A stretch of 64,000 bases of DNA. Origin: Clostridia bacterium. GTDB taxonomy: Bacteria > Bacillota > Clostridia > Lachnospirales > CAG-274. The DNA lies in the NCBI GenBank assembly GCA_030524425.1, contig JAUNGN010000002.1, forward strand, positions 114,607 to 178,606, written 5' to 3'. The notes under the pieces were generated by a model. The model was not told where the DNA came from. It did not search any database and worked only from the letters and a program-made list of their open reading frames with translations. The position numbers and the translations under genes are program-made. Positions 55,027 to 63,950 of the stretch are shown here, in pieces (the first letter of the stretch is position 1; the number at the start of each line of letters is the position of its first letter).

Positions 55027-56139
55027 TTATTTAAGTGTTACATTATAAGTCGCATCCTTACCGTATTCTCCCGTAATATTAATAGTGCTGAACCCTTTAT
55101 TTGAGGTATAGTACTTTATAATATCAGGGCCTGATATTGCATAATTTTCAGTTCTGAAAGTAAAGGATGTGTTGCCGCTGTTAAGGCAGTTATTTATAAA
55201 GTCCTTAAGCTCCTGTTCATTGTGTATAATGTAGTTATTTATTGAGTAATAGTTATATTTGTCGGCAGTGCACTGAGGAAAATCATTTCTTTCCCAGGAG
55301 TGAGTTTTTGATATTATATCATCGGACACATTAAAATAAGTATATCTTTCTCTGTTGGGAACATCAGGAGGCGGATCGTCGTTTGTTACGTCTACATGAT
55401 AGTATTCTCCGTCAAGCTTAATCTGATTCCACATATGACTTACATTATTGGCAGTGCCTGTAATAATGCTTACATCAAGTCTTGCCATTTTGCCCATAAT
55501 ATAAAATGTGTTGGCATATGCTTCGCATATACCCTGACCGTCTGCAACAAAGCCGGTCACGCTATGTGCTCTCTGGGGAACATTATTCATATCTAGAGGT
55601 CCGTATTTAAAATTGTCTGTAATAAAGTTGTGTATTGCAGCTTCCTTTTCATAGTCTGTTTCAAGATTTTCGGTAAGTTTTTTTGTGCTTTCATATAAAA
55701 TATTGTAAACTTCCTTTTCCTCAAGGCTGAGCTTATCAAAAAGGGTTGCATTGTCTACAACTCTTGCAAGCTTGTAGTTGGGATTGTATTCAAAGCTGTA
55801 GTCTATGGTTGAAATTTGGCTTTCGGACACAAAGCCTTTGGCTGAAATGGATACATCATAGTTTTTCAGTTTGCTTAAGTTGTAGTCATCATCGTTAAAG
55901 CCTGCAATTTGCAGGGTTATTTTATCCTCCAGATTGCTGTAGGCATTAACAATTGCCTGTTCCCATTCAATTGGAGTGGTTATTGTTTTGGCTGCTGCCT
56001 GAGTATAAGTTTTACCCTGTATTGCTGAATAAAGGCTTTTCCATGTTGTTACAAGGTCATCACAGTTATCGGCAAATACATTTTGGCTCATAAGGATTGT
56101 GATTACAGCCGTTAATAAAGCTTTTTTCTTCATATTCAT
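55027..56139 (-). CDS. Secreted transglutaminase-like protein
   Basis: A 370-residue exported protein. Signal peptide 1-23 (ending NVFA), then an N-terminal helical/beta region and a transglutaminase core with catalytic triad Cys205 (GQGICEAYA), His235 (SHMWNQI) and Asp250 (YYHVDVT). The C-terminal 90 residues are beta-rich. Such proteins act as cysteine proteases or cross-linking enzymes at the wall. Start overlaps the upstream pseudouridine synthase stop by four bases (ATGA); a second ATG two codons in is possible. Confidence 0.88.
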   Translation of the reverse strand: MNMKKKALLTAVITILMSQNVFADNCDDLVTTWKSLYSAIQGKTYTQAAAKTITTPIEWEQAIVNAYSNLEDKITLQIAGFNDDDYNLSKLKNYDVSISAKGFVSESQISTIDYSFEYNPNYKLARVVDNATLFDKLSLEEKEVYNILYESTKKLTENLETDYEKEAAIHNFITDNFKYGPLDMNNVPQRAHSVTGFVADGQGICEAYANTFYIMGKMARLDVSIITGTANNVSHMWNQIKLDGEYYHVDVTNDDPPPDVPNRERYTYFNVSDDIISKTHSWERNDFPQCTADKYNYYSINNYIIHNEQELKDFINNCLNSGNTSFTFRTENYAISGPDIIKYYTSNKGFSTINITGEYGKDATYNVTLK

Positions 56140-56852
56140 CTGACCGCCTTTACAAACTCCATTTCTTTCTCGTTCAGCAGGCGGTATTCTCCTTCCTTTA
56201 ATGAGTTATCAAGTTCAATTTCTCCAAAGCTTATACGCTTTAAGTATATTACATTGCATTTAAGAGAAAAGAACATTCTTTTTATCTGATGATATTTTCC
56301 CTCCTGTATTGTTACTTTTACAATTGTATAATCACTGAGGGTTTCTTCTATTATAAGGTCTGCACTCTCACATGTAAAGTCTTTTAATATTACACCTTTC
56401 TTAAAAATTTCGGAAGCATCGGGAGGAAGATTTCCTTCAATGTGTGCAATATAGGCTTTTTTAACGTGTTTTTTTGGTGATAATGTATTGTGTGCAAAGT
56501 CACCGTCGTTTGTAAGCACGACAAGCCCTACAGTGTCTTTGTCAAGTCTGCCTGCCGGGAAAAGTCCTATATTTTGGTATTTGCTTTCCAATAAATCAAT
56601 TATTGTTTTTTTGTTATTATCCTTTGTTGCAGATAAGTATCCGGGGGGTTTGTTGAGCATAATATAGGTGTATTTATTGTACTCCAGTTTTTTGCCGTCA
56701 AGCTTTACAAGGGAGGTTTCATCAACCTTTAAATCACTGCTGTCTGCAGTTGTGCCGTTTATGGTTACTCGTTTTGACTTTATTATTCTTTTAACCACTG
56801 ACCTTGTGCCCAGACCGCAGCTGCAAAGGTATTTGTCTAATCTCATTTGCAT
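56136..56852 (-). CDS. RsuA/RluB-family pseudouridine synthase
   Basis: A 238-residue enzyme with an N-terminal S4 RNA-binding domain (RLDKYLCSCGLGTRSVVKRII) and the pseudouridine synthase core with catalytic Asp in GRLDKDTVGLVVLTNDG; also LNKPPGYLSAT and KYHQIKRMF. Short size and the 16S-type core favour RsuA, but RluB/RluF cannot be excluded. The ribosome site CGGAG is ten bases before the ATG. Upstream lies the duplicated-promoter RNA region. Confidence 0.92.
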   Translation of the reverse strand: MQMRLDKYLCSCGLGTRSVVKRIIKSKRVTINGTTADSSDLKVDETSLVKLDGKKLEYNKYTYIMLNKPPGYLSATKDNNKKTIIDLLESKYQNIGLFPAGRLDKDTVGLVVLTNDGDFAHNTLSPKKHVKKAYIAHIEGNLPPDASEIFKKGVILKDFTCESADLIIEETLSDYTIVKVTIQEGKYHQIKRMFFSLKCNVIYLKRISFGEIELDNSLKEGEYRLLNEKEMEFVKAVR

Positions 56853-56892
56853 AAATTGTGTTCTCCGTAATTAAAATTTAATTATATTTTTA

Positions 56893-56921
56893 TGTACATA
56901 TTTAAATTATTTTGTTATAAT
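56893..56921 (+). promoter_or_regulatory. Promoter copy 1, driving the structured RNA
   Basis: TGTACA (56893-56898) and TATAAT (56916-56921) with 17 bases between. The surrounding 32 bases recur at 57201-57232 with one mismatch. Confidence 0.65.
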
Positions 56922-56928
56922 GTTCGCG

Positions 56929-57175
56929 AAAGTAAAATAGCGGTGCGTAAGGATGAATAGACGGGGGTTATATATGCTTGCATATAATAAACACCGGATA
57001 TTTAGCCTTACATAGGGCTGAAAGCCCGCGACCGAGGCGTTAGCCGAGGAGCACCGCTGGTTTATGCAGGACTGAAAGTCTGTGGCTTTGAATCGGAAGA
57101 AATATCCGACAGGTCAAAGCTTTGATTCTGCACAGGAAAGATGCTGAGCCGGCGTTAGCCGAGGAGCACCGCATA
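56929..57175 (+). ncRNA. Candidate structured RNA of unknown class
   Basis: About 245 bases, far richer in GC than the flanks. The 22-base block GGCGTTAGCCGAGGAGCACCGC occurs exactly twice (57036-57057 and 57151-57172). Only one complementary GCGGTGC (56940-56946) is present, so either GCACCGC copy can close the structure. Local hairpins: GGGCT-GAA-AGCCC (57015-57027), CAGGACT-GAA-AGTCTG, GGC-GTTA-GCC twice. No clear T-run follows, so it could also be a long leader of the downstream gene. I do not recognise the class. Confidence 0.6.
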
Positions 57176-57202
57176 TTAATAAATTTGTAATTAAAATTAA
57201 TA

Positions 57203-57231
57203 TGTACAAATTTAAATTATTTTGTTATAAT
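57203..57231 (+). promoter_or_regulatory. Promoter copy 2, driving the 57305 gene
   Basis: TGTACA (57203-57208) and TATAAT (57226-57231), 17-base spacer, the same sequence as copy 1. Start near 57238, giving a leader of about 65 bases. Confidence 0.65.
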
Positions 57232-57304
57232 GATTATAATAAATTCAAAAGAATTTGTCAAAATATAATAAACATATACTATTTGGTATTAGGAGGAAAA
57301 TAAA

Positions 57305-57715
57305 ATGGCAGTTATTAAAGAAGTTATCTGTACCGAGGCTGACGGTTCTTTAAGCTTTGGCAACTATGAAGTTGCAGACAAGCAGAAGGCAGAAGGCTTT
57401 AAGGTAGGTAATGATGAATATAAAGTGAGAACTCATAAAGATGTTACACGCCTTTCCAAAAACGGCAGTCTTGTGCTTGAAACCGTACCCGGTGCTACAG
57501 TACATAGCCTTAAGGTTGGCGACAGAGTGACTACCTTTGATGTGGAGGGCAGCGGCAGTACAATGATTACTCTTGAGCTTGCAGGGGACAGTTCTTATTC
57601 CATTTATGTTGACGATGTCAATCTTGATAAGGTTACTACCAATATGACAGGCAAAATCAGCTTTAGCATTGAGCTTGATTCCAATGATAAGGCTGTAAGA
57701 ATTGAAAAGCATTAA
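57305..57715 (+). CDS. Conserved small protein of unknown function (annotated endosialidase-like in Clostridia)
   Basis: A 136-residue soluble protein opening MAVIKEVICTEADGSLSFGNYE, then a beta-rich part ending SIELDSNDKAVRIEKH. It resembles a short protein common in Clostridia that is often labelled endosialidase in databases; that label has no visible catalytic support here. AGGAGG is eight bases before the ATG. radA starts nine bases after it with a weak ribosome site, so the two are probably coupled. It lies directly behind the duplicated promoter and structured RNA. Confidence 0.7.
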   Translation: MAVIKEVICTEADGSLSFGNYEVADKQKAEGFKVGNDEYKVRTHKDVTRLSKNGSLVLETVPGATVHSLKVGDRVTTFDVEGSGSTMITLELAGDSSYSIYVDDVNLDKVTTNMTGKISFSIELDSNDKAVRIEKH

Positions 57716-57724
57716 TCTTTTGTT

Positions 57725-59086
57725 ATGGCTAAGGCTAAAAGTAAATTTGTTTGTCAAAAATGCGGCTATGAGACTGTAAAATGGCTGGGCAGGTGTCCCG
57801 ACTGCGGCAGTTTTAATACCCTTGCCGAGGAGGCTGTTGCTGTTCCCGCAAAGGTAAGGGGAGTTGGTATTCAGTCTTCGGCAAAACCTCAGTTTTTAAA
57901 GGAAATAAAGCCTGTTAATGAGGCCAGGGTCACTACGGGTATGAGTGAGCTTGACAGAGTACTTGGCGGAGGTCTTGTGGAGGGCTCTCTTACACTTATT
58001 GGCGGTGATCCGGGCATTGGTAAATCTACTCTTCTTTTACAGATATGCAGTGAGCTTGGCAAACAGGGTAAAAAAATTCTTTATGTTTCGGGAGAAGAGT
58101 CACCTCACCAAATTAAGCTGAGGGCTGACCGTCTTAAAATTGATTCTGAAAGCATTAAGCTCCTTTCGGAAACAAATATTGCAGTTATTGATAATGCAAT
58201 TATAAACGAAAATCCTGACTTTGTTATTATAGACTCAATACAGACTATGTATTCAGAGGAAACTGCTTCTGCTCCGGGTTCTGTTACCCAGGTAAGGGAA
58301 ACCACTGCCAAGCTTATGCATATAAGCAAGGGCAGGGGAATATCCGTTATGATTGTTGGTCATGTTACTAAAGACGGCAGCATTGCCGGTCCGAGAGTGC
58401 TTGAACACATGGTTGATACAGTTTTATACTTTGAGGGAGATAAGACTGCCAGTTACAGAATACTGAGAGCTGTTAAAAACAGATTTGGCGGTACAAATGA
58501 AATTGGTGTGTTTGAAATGGGCAGTGAAGGACTTGGAGAAATACTTAATCCCTCAGCCTATATGCTTGCAGACAGACCTGTTGATGTATCGGGTACTGCC
58601 ATTACCTGCAGTATGGAGGGTACAAGGCCTCTTCTTATTGAAGTGCAGTCCCTTGTAAGCTATACAACTTTTAATATGCCAAGACGTATGGCTACAGGTA
58701 CGGATTTTAACAGAGTAATAATTATTATTGCCGTGCTTGAAAAGAGGGCGGGACTTCAGCTTTCAAGCTATGACAGTTATATTAACCTGACAGGCGGTAT
58801 TAAAGTAGCGGAGCCTGCCATTGATGCTGCTGTCGCCGTTGCTGTTGCTTCAAGCTACAGAAATGTTCCCGTTGACCCTGACACCTTGATTTTTGGTGAG
58901 ATTGGCTTAACAGGCGAGCTGAGGGCTGTTACAATGGCGGAAAAGAGAGTGCAGGAGGCCAGGAAAATGGGCTTTAAAACCTGTATTGTTCCCAAGGCTA
59001 ACTTTAAGGAGGCATCAAGAGTTGAGGGTATAAAGGTTATGTGTGCACAAAGTGTTGATGAGCTTTTGGAAAAGGCGCTATTCTGA
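57725..59086 (+). CDS. radA: DNA repair protein RadA
   Basis: A 453-residue RecA-related helicase that helps branch migration in recombination repair. N-terminal zinc finger CQKCGYETVKWLGRCPDC (Cys10, 13, 24, 27), Walker A GGDPGIGKST, the RadA-specific KNRFG motif, and a Lon-protease-like C-terminal domain. No good Shine-Dalgarno before ATG 57725, only nine bases after the previous stop, so translation is likely coupled to the 57305 gene. Confidence 0.96.
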   Translation: MAKAKSKFVCQKCGYETVKWLGRCPDCGSFNTLAEEAVAVPAKVRGVGIQSSAKPQFLKEIKPVNEARVTTGMSELDRVLGGGLVEGSLTLIGGDPGIGKSTLLLQICSELGKQGKKILYVSGEESPHQIKLRADRLKIDSESIKLLSETNIAVIDNAIINENPDFVIIDSIQTMYSEETASAPGSVTQVRETTAKLMHISKGRGISVMIVGHVTKDGSIAGPRVLEHMVDTVLYFEGDKTASYRILRAVKNRFGGTNEIGVFEMGSEGLGEILNPSAYMLADRPVDVSGTAITCSMEGTRPLLIEVQSLVSYTTFNMPRRMATGTDFNRVIIIIAVLEKRAGLQLSSYDSYINLTGGIKVAEPAIDAAVAVAVASSYRNVPVDPDTLIFGEIGLTGELRAVTMAEKRVQEARKMGFKTCIVPKANFKEASRVEGIKVMCAQSVDELLEKALF

Positions 59087-59330
59087 GAATTTTGTATGTT
59101 TTTAAACTTTTCAGAGGCAAAAGCAGGGATAGCTCTGCCGTATATTTTTACTGCTTAATAACTTAATAACGAGATTATCAGGGTGTATTTTCAGCACATA
59201 AAGGAAAATATATTAGTAAGGAAAACTAAATCTTACCACATTTAAAAAATAAAAAAAGCTAGACATATTTTATCTTTTGTAGTAAAATGAAATATGGTTT
59301 AAAATTAGATTGATTTGGAGGAAATAAAAA

Positions 59331-59831
59331 ATGACTTTATACGAACAGTGGCTTTCATCTGCTTATTATAGAAACGGCAGAAATAATGACACTCTTTGGA
59401 ATGATTATATCCCGCGTGAACAGAAAATTTACGAGGATATTATAGAAAACAAGAAAACTGAAATTAAGGGTACAATTAAGGAACTGGCAGATGTTTACAG
59501 CGTTCCTGCTCCTTATATTGTAGGCTTTATTGATGGTATTAACGAAACTCAGGAGCCTAAGTTTGAGCTTGAGAAGCTTGAGGAGGATACGGAAGTTACC
59601 GTTAAGATTGATTTTGTTAAGCTTTATAAGAAGATGGTTGAGTACAAAGCCGACCATTTATATTCTCTTCCCCAGTGGAAAAATGTTTTCTCCGAGGAGG
59701 AGCTTGCTAAGCTTTATAAGGAACAGAAGAAGTCCACTACTATTGTTAATGAAGGTCCTAAGATTGGCAGAAACGATCCTTGTCCTTGCGGAAGTGGCAA
59801 AAAGTATAAAAAATGTTGTGGTGCAAATTAA
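59331..59831 (+). CDS. SEC-C motif protein
   Basis: A 166-residue protein ending in a SEC-C zinc motif [15 protein letters not shown] (about residues 149-163), as at the C-terminus of SecA. The N-terminal 130 residues are helical and charged with no recognised domain ([13 protein letters not shown], then a long Glu/Lys region). The motif suggests binding to ribosomes, SecB-like partners or nucleic acid. TTTGGAGGAAA precedes ATG. Its stop directly adjoins the sua5 start. Confidence 0.82.
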   Translation: MTLYEQWLSSAYYRNGRNNDTLWNDYIPREQKIYEDIIENKKTEIKGTIKELADVYSVPAPYIVGFIDGINETQEPKFELEKLEEDTEVTVKIDFVKLYKKMVEYKADHLYSLPQWKNVFSEEELAKLYKEQKKSTTIVNEGPKIGRNDPCPCGSGKKYKKCCGAN

Positions 59832-60881
59832 TTGAAAACTCAGATTTTTAAAGTTGACTCAGATAACATTGATAATACTGTAATAGGCAAGGCCGCTGAT
59901 ATTATTAAATCAGGCGGTCTTGTGGCATTTCCTACGGAAACTGTTTATGGCTTGGGCGGTGACGGTCTTAACCCCTCTGCATCTGTAAAGATTTATGCGG
60001 CAAAGGGCAGACCCTCAGATAACCCCCTTATACTCCATATTTCGGATTTAAGCCAGCTCTCACCTTTAGTCAGTGAAATTCCTGAAAATGCAAAAAAACT
60101 GGCAAGGGAATTTTGGCCGGGTCCTCTCACTATGATATTTAAAAAAAGTGATGCGGTGCCAAAGGAAACAAGCGGAGGTCTTAATACCGTTGCTGTCCGT
60201 TTTCCTGAAAACAGGATAGCACAGGCACTTATCAGGGCAGGCGGTACGCCCATTGCTGCTCCGAGTGCAAATACATCAGGCAGACCAAGCCCCACAAGAG
60301 CATCTCATGTAGAGTTTGATTTAAGCGGTAAAATTGATATGATTATTGACGGAGGTGCCTGTGAGTTTGGACTTGAATCCACTATAGTCGATGTGTCGGG
60401 TGAAGTGCCCTGCCTTTTACGCCCGGGCTCAATCACTCTTGAAATGCTAAGAGAGGTTTTGGGCAGAGTTGATGTAGATAAGGCTGTAGTTTCTAAGCTT
60501 GACACGGGGGAGCTTCCCAAAGCTCCGGGCATGAAATATACCCACTATTCACCCAGTGCCGATGTGGTTATTGTCAGAGGTGACAGGGATAAAATGGTTC
60601 ATAAAATAAATGAGCTTATTTCCCAGGTTGAATCTTCACTTAAAATCGGTGTTATTGCAACAGAGGAAAATAAGGACAGGTACAAAAACTGTGAGGTGCT
60701 TGTAATAGGCAGTATTAAAGAACCGGGAACTATTGCCGCAAATCTTTTTAAAATGCTTAGAAAATGTGATTATCACAAAATTGATAAGGTGTTTGCCGAG
60801 GGACTTTGTGAGGATGAACTTGGACTTGCCATAATGAATAGGTTGAAGAAAGCAGCCGGATATTGTATAATAGAAGTATAA
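59832..60881 (+). CDS. Threonylcarbamoyl-AMP synthase, Sua5 type
   Basis: A 349-residue enzyme that makes threonylcarbamoyl-AMP for the t6A37 modification of ANN-decoding tRNAs. The YrdC domain (1-200) has GGLVAFPTETVYGLGGD, KGRPSDNPLI and PSANTSGRPSPT; the extra C-terminal Sua5 domain (about 225-349) distinguishes it from short TsaC. It starts at TTG 59832 immediately after the SEC-C stop, with a weak ribosome site, so coupling is likely. Confidence 0.93.
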   Translation: MKTQIFKVDSDNIDNTVIGKAADIIKSGGLVAFPTETVYGLGGDGLNPSASVKIYAAKGRPSDNPLILHISDLSQLSPLVSEIPENAKKLAREFWPGPLTMIFKKSDAVPKETSGGLNTVAVRFPENRIAQALIRAGGTPIAAPSANTSGRPSPTRASHVEFDLSGKIDMIIDGGACEFGLESTIVDVSGEVPCLLRPGSITLEMLREVLGRVDVDKAVVSKLDTGELPKAPGMKYTHYSPSADVVIVRGDRDKMVHKINELISQVESSLKIGVIATEENKDRYKNCEVLVIGSIKEPGTIAANLFKMLRKCDYHKIDKVFAEGLCEDELGLAIMNRLKKAAGYCIIEV

Positions 60882-60901
60882 CATTGGAGGGAGTTTTTCA
60901 A

Positions 60902-61330
60902 ATGATAGCTTTAGGATGTGACCATGGCGGATTGGAACTAAAAAAGGTTGTTATGGATTATCTTGACAGTAAGAATATTGAATACAAGGATTTTGGCACT
61001 TATACAAGCAAGTCCTGTGATTATCCTATATACGGTAAGGCTGTTGCAAAGGCTGTTGCAGGCGGTGAGTGCGATAAAGGTATTATTATTTGCGGTACAG
61101 GCATTGGCATCTCAATAACTGCAAACAAGATTAAGGGCATAAGAGCAGCTCTTTGCCATGATGTATTTTCTGCTAAGGCAACAAGAGAGCATAACAATGC
61201 TAATATTTTAGCAATGGGTGCAAGAGTTATAGGCCCGGGTCTTGCTCTTGAAATTGTTAAGGCATTTTTGGAAACGGAATTTTCCAATGATGAAAGACAC
61301 ATTAGAAGAATTAATATGATAGAAGATTAA
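60902..61330 (+). CDS. rpiB: Ribose-5-phosphate isomerase B
   Basis: A 142-residue RpiB/LacAB isomerase of the pentose-phosphate pathway. MIALGCDHGGLELKK start, catalytic Cys in IICGTGIGISI, and RAALCHDVFSAKATREHNNANIL. ATG 60902 has GGAGGGAG upstream; the frame extends into sua5 without need. Part of the sua5-rpiB-upp-tagO run common to Firmicutes. Confidence 0.95.
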   Translation: MIALGCDHGGLELKKVVMDYLDSKNIEYKDFGTYTSKSCDYPIYGKAVAKAVAGGECDKGIIICGTGIGISITANKIKGIRAALCHDVFSAKATREHNNANILAMGARVIGPGLALEIVKAFLETEFSNDERHIRRINMIED

Positions 61331-61343
61331 AGGAGGTTATTTT

Positions 61344-61967
61344 ATGAGCAATTTATGTATTGTAGAGCATCCGTTGGTACAGAGTAAGCTTGCCCATCTC
61401 AGAAATAAAGATACTAATAATAAAGAATTCAGAGAACTTGTAAGTGAAATTTCTGCCCTTTTATTCTATGAAGCAACCAAGGATATGAGTGTTAAGGATA
61501 TTAAAGTTGCAACTCCCCGTGGTGAGGCAGGCTGCAGGATTTTAGACAAGGAAATTGGCATAGTTCCTATTTTAAGAGGCGGTCTTGGTATGGTTGAAGG
61601 CATTGTTGATTTAATGCCTAATGCTAAAATCGGTCATATTGGTCTTTACAGAGACCCTAATACTTTTATGCCTATTGAATATTACTGCAAGCTGCCTGAA
61701 GGCGAGGATATTGAAATGTTTGTACTTGAGCCTATGATGGCTACGGGAGGTACTTCTTCAGCAGCTATTCAGTTCCTTAAGGAAAGAAATGTAAAGAATA
61801 TTAAGTATATCTGTCTTATCTGTACTCCTGACGGTGTTAAGAAGTTACAGGAAGATCATCCCGATGTAGATGTTTATGCTGCGGCTCTTGACAGAGCAAT
61901 AAGTGAAGACGGTTATATTGTTCCGGGCTTAGGTGATGCCGGTGACAGAATGTTTGGTACTAAATAG
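61344..61967 (+). CDS. upp: Uracil phosphoribosyltransferase
   Basis: A 207-residue salvage enzyme making UMP from uracil and PRPP. EHPLVQSKLAHLRN start, PILRGGLGMVEG, the PRPP loop LEPMMATGGTSSAA and C-terminal GLGDAGDRMFGT match the family. AAGGAGG lies before ATG. Confidence 0.96.
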   Translation: MSNLCIVEHPLVQSKLAHLRNKDTNNKEFRELVSEISALLFYEATKDMSVKDIKVATPRGEAGCRILDKEIGIVPILRGGLGMVEGIVDLMPNAKIGHIGLYRDPNTFMPIEYYCKLPEGEDIEMFVLEPMMATGGTSSAAIQFLKERNVKNIKYICLICTPDGVKKLQEDHPDVDVYAAALDRAISEDGYIVPGLGDAGDRMFGTK

Positions 61968-61978
61968 GGGAGATTGCT

Positions 61979-63013
61979 ATGTCGGAAACCTGGCTTTTGT
62001 GCATGACAGCCTTTGCTGTTGCCTTTGCAGTTACACTTTTAACCACACCTATGGCTAAAAGCCTTGCTTATCGCTTTAAGGCTGTGGATTTTCCTCGTTC
62101 AAGGGGTATGAATAATGAGCCTGTGCCTCGTATGGGCGGACTTGCCATTGTTCTTGGCTTTATGGGTTCAATTCTTTTTATGTCCTTTTTTATAGAGGAT
62201 TTTCATACAAAGAAGTTTTTTGGCTTTATTGTAGGTGCTATTATTATTGTTATAGTAGGTATGTTTGACGATGTTTATGAATTAAGTGCTAAGTTTAAGC
62301 TCTTTGTTCAGATTTTAGTTGCTATTATAGTTGTATCTACAGGTACAAAGCTTGACTTTATTATGTGGCCAATGTGGCAGTACTTAAAACCTTTTTCAAA
62401 TGTTATTACAGTTTTTTGGATTGTAGGACTTATTAATGCCGTTAATCTTATTGACGGTCTGGACGGTTTGGCTGCAGGTGTTACTACTATTGCAAGTATT
62501 TGCCTTACTATTCTTTGTGCTTTGTCAGGCAATACTCTTGCAGTTGTGATCTGTGCCACCCTTGCAGGCTCTACTCTTGGCTTTCTGCCGAGAAATTTTG
62601 CTCCTGCCGAGGTTTATATGGGTGACACGGGCTCTACATTTTTAGGTTATGTTCTTGCTGTTACTTCCTGTATCGGTGTGTTCAAGACCTATGCTATTTT
62701 AGCACTTCTTCTTTCCGTTCTTGCTATGGCACTGCCTATACTTGATACATCTTTTGCAATGATACGGCGAGCGGTTAATCATAAGCCTATTATGGCTCCT
62801 GACAGAGGGCATCTTCATCACAGACTTGTAGATGCGGGACTCAGTTCCAAGCAGGCTGTAATGGTGCTTTACGGACTCAGCTCAATCAGCTGTCTTATTG
62901 CCGTTGTTATAGCTTTGGGGGATTACAGAATTACACTTGCCCTTTTAATGATACTGCTTGTGATAATACTTATGATTGCTGTATACGGCAGGAGAACTGA
63001 CAGAAAAAAATAA
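61979..63013 (+). CDS. Undecaprenyl-phosphate GlcNAc-1-phosphate transferase, TagO/WecA type
   Basis: A 344-residue membrane enzyme with ten or eleven helices. Motifs of the MraY/WecA family: PVPRMGGLAI, the Asp pair FDDVYEL, NLIDGLDGLAAG, GDTGSTFLG and HLHHRLVDAG. It attaches a sugar-phosphate to the lipid carrier that starts wall teichoic acid or polysaccharide synthesis. ATG (starting MSETW) has GGGGAG upstream. It lies next to upp as in several Clostridia. Confidence 0.92.
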   Translation: MSETWLLCMTAFAVAFAVTLLTTPMAKSLAYRFKAVDFPRSRGMNNEPVPRMGGLAIVLGFMGSILFMSFFIEDFHTKKFFGFIVGAIIIVIVGMFDDVYELSAKFKLFVQILVAIIVVSTGTKLDFIMWPMWQYLKPFSNVITVFWIVGLINAVNLIDGLDGLAAGVTTIASICLTILCALSGNTLAVVICATLAGSTLGFLPRNFAPAEVYMGDTGSTFLGYVLAVTSCIGVFKTYAILALLLSVLAMALPILDTSFAMIRRAVNHKPIMAPDRGHLHHRLVDAGLSSKQAVMVLYGLSSISCLIAVVIALGDYRITLALLMILLVIILMIAVYGRRTDRKK

Positions 63014-63060
63014 AACTCAGAGGGCAGACTATGCCCTTTTTTTATAGGGAGGAATGTTTT

Positions 63061-63864
63061 ATGAATAAAAAAATTTTAGCTTTATCCTTAGCTTTTGCTA
63101 TGATTACACCGGGAATGACTTTTGCTGATGATATTGCAATTGGTGCAAAGTCTGAAATTTCAATTAATGTTAATGGTGCAAGGTTAGAAATGGATCAGCC
63201 GCCTATTATTGAGAATGGAAGAACTCTTGTGCCGTTAAGAGCTGTTGCCGAAGCCCTTGGCTGCAATGTTGAATGGGATAATACGGCAAAAACTGCAAGT
63301 TTTGTTCAGGGTGATGTAACTGCTGTCATTACGGTTGGAGAAAACTATATTTTAGCCGGTGATGGTGTTTATAACGAGGAGTTCCCTATTGATACACCGG
63401 CTGTTATTAAAAATTCAAGAACTATGATACCCCTCAGAGCATTATCGGAATGTTTTGGATATGATGTAAAATGGGACAGTGAAACAATGACTGTTGATAT
63501 CAGCTCCAAGTCTATGGAAAGGGGTGACACCGATAATGCAGGTGAACAGGAGTATATTGGCGCTGATGATAATAATATGCTTGGTAAAGTTAAGGCATAT
63601 TCAGGTATACTTAAAGGAACGGCTGGCATTATTGATGCCGTGAATTATGAAAGTGAAGAATATACAGTTCTTAAGGAAGAGCTTGATAAAATTCTTGCTG
63701 ATGCGGATACAATGAGTTATGATGAGCTTATGGAAGCCTTTACTAAGCTTAAGGAAATAGACGGTGAGCTTGTGGATACGGCTGATAGCGTAGGCGTAGG
63801 CGATATTGTGGCTGATTACTATAATGAGGTTGAAGCGTCTCTTGCTGAAATAATTGAAGCCTGA
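63061..63864 (+). CDS. Secreted protein with copper amine oxidase N-terminal type domain
   Basis: A 267-residue exported protein. Signal peptide 1-22 (ending MTFA), then two copper-amine-oxidase-N1-like repeats: VNGARLEMDQPPIIENGRTLVPLR with ALGCNVEWD (about 35-75), and a second around ALSECFGYDVKWD (about 110-150). The C-terminal 110 residues are acidic and helical. These repeats are common cell-surface modules in Clostridia and carry no copper-oxidase activity by themselves. ATG 63061 has GGAGGAA upstream. Confidence 0.85.
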   Translation: MNKKILALSLAFAMITPGMTFADDIAIGAKSEISINVNGARLEMDQPPIIENGRTLVPLRAVAEALGCNVEWDNTAKTASFVQGDVTAVITVGENYILAGDGVYNEEFPIDTPAVIKNSRTMIPLRALSECFGYDVKWDSETMTVDISSKSMERGDTDNAGEQEYIGADDNNMLGKVKAYSGILKGTAGIIDAVNYESEEYTVLKEELDKILADADTMSYDELMEAFTKLKEIDGELVDTADSVGVGDIVADYYNEVEASLAEIIEA

Positions 63865-63950
63865 AAACTGTACAGTTGATTGAATTGTCCGCTGAAAATA
63901 CTTTTTTTATAAATTTATAAGTGCATTAAAGCCGCCCTTTTCAGATTGAG

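Larger units (their letters stand above)
56853..57304. other. 452-base gap with duplicated promoter and structured RNA
   Basis: Contains two near-identical 32-base promoter copies (56891-56922 and 57201-57232), a GC-rich structured segment between them and the AGGAGG ribosome site of the following gene. No coding frame was found in it. Confidence 0.8.
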
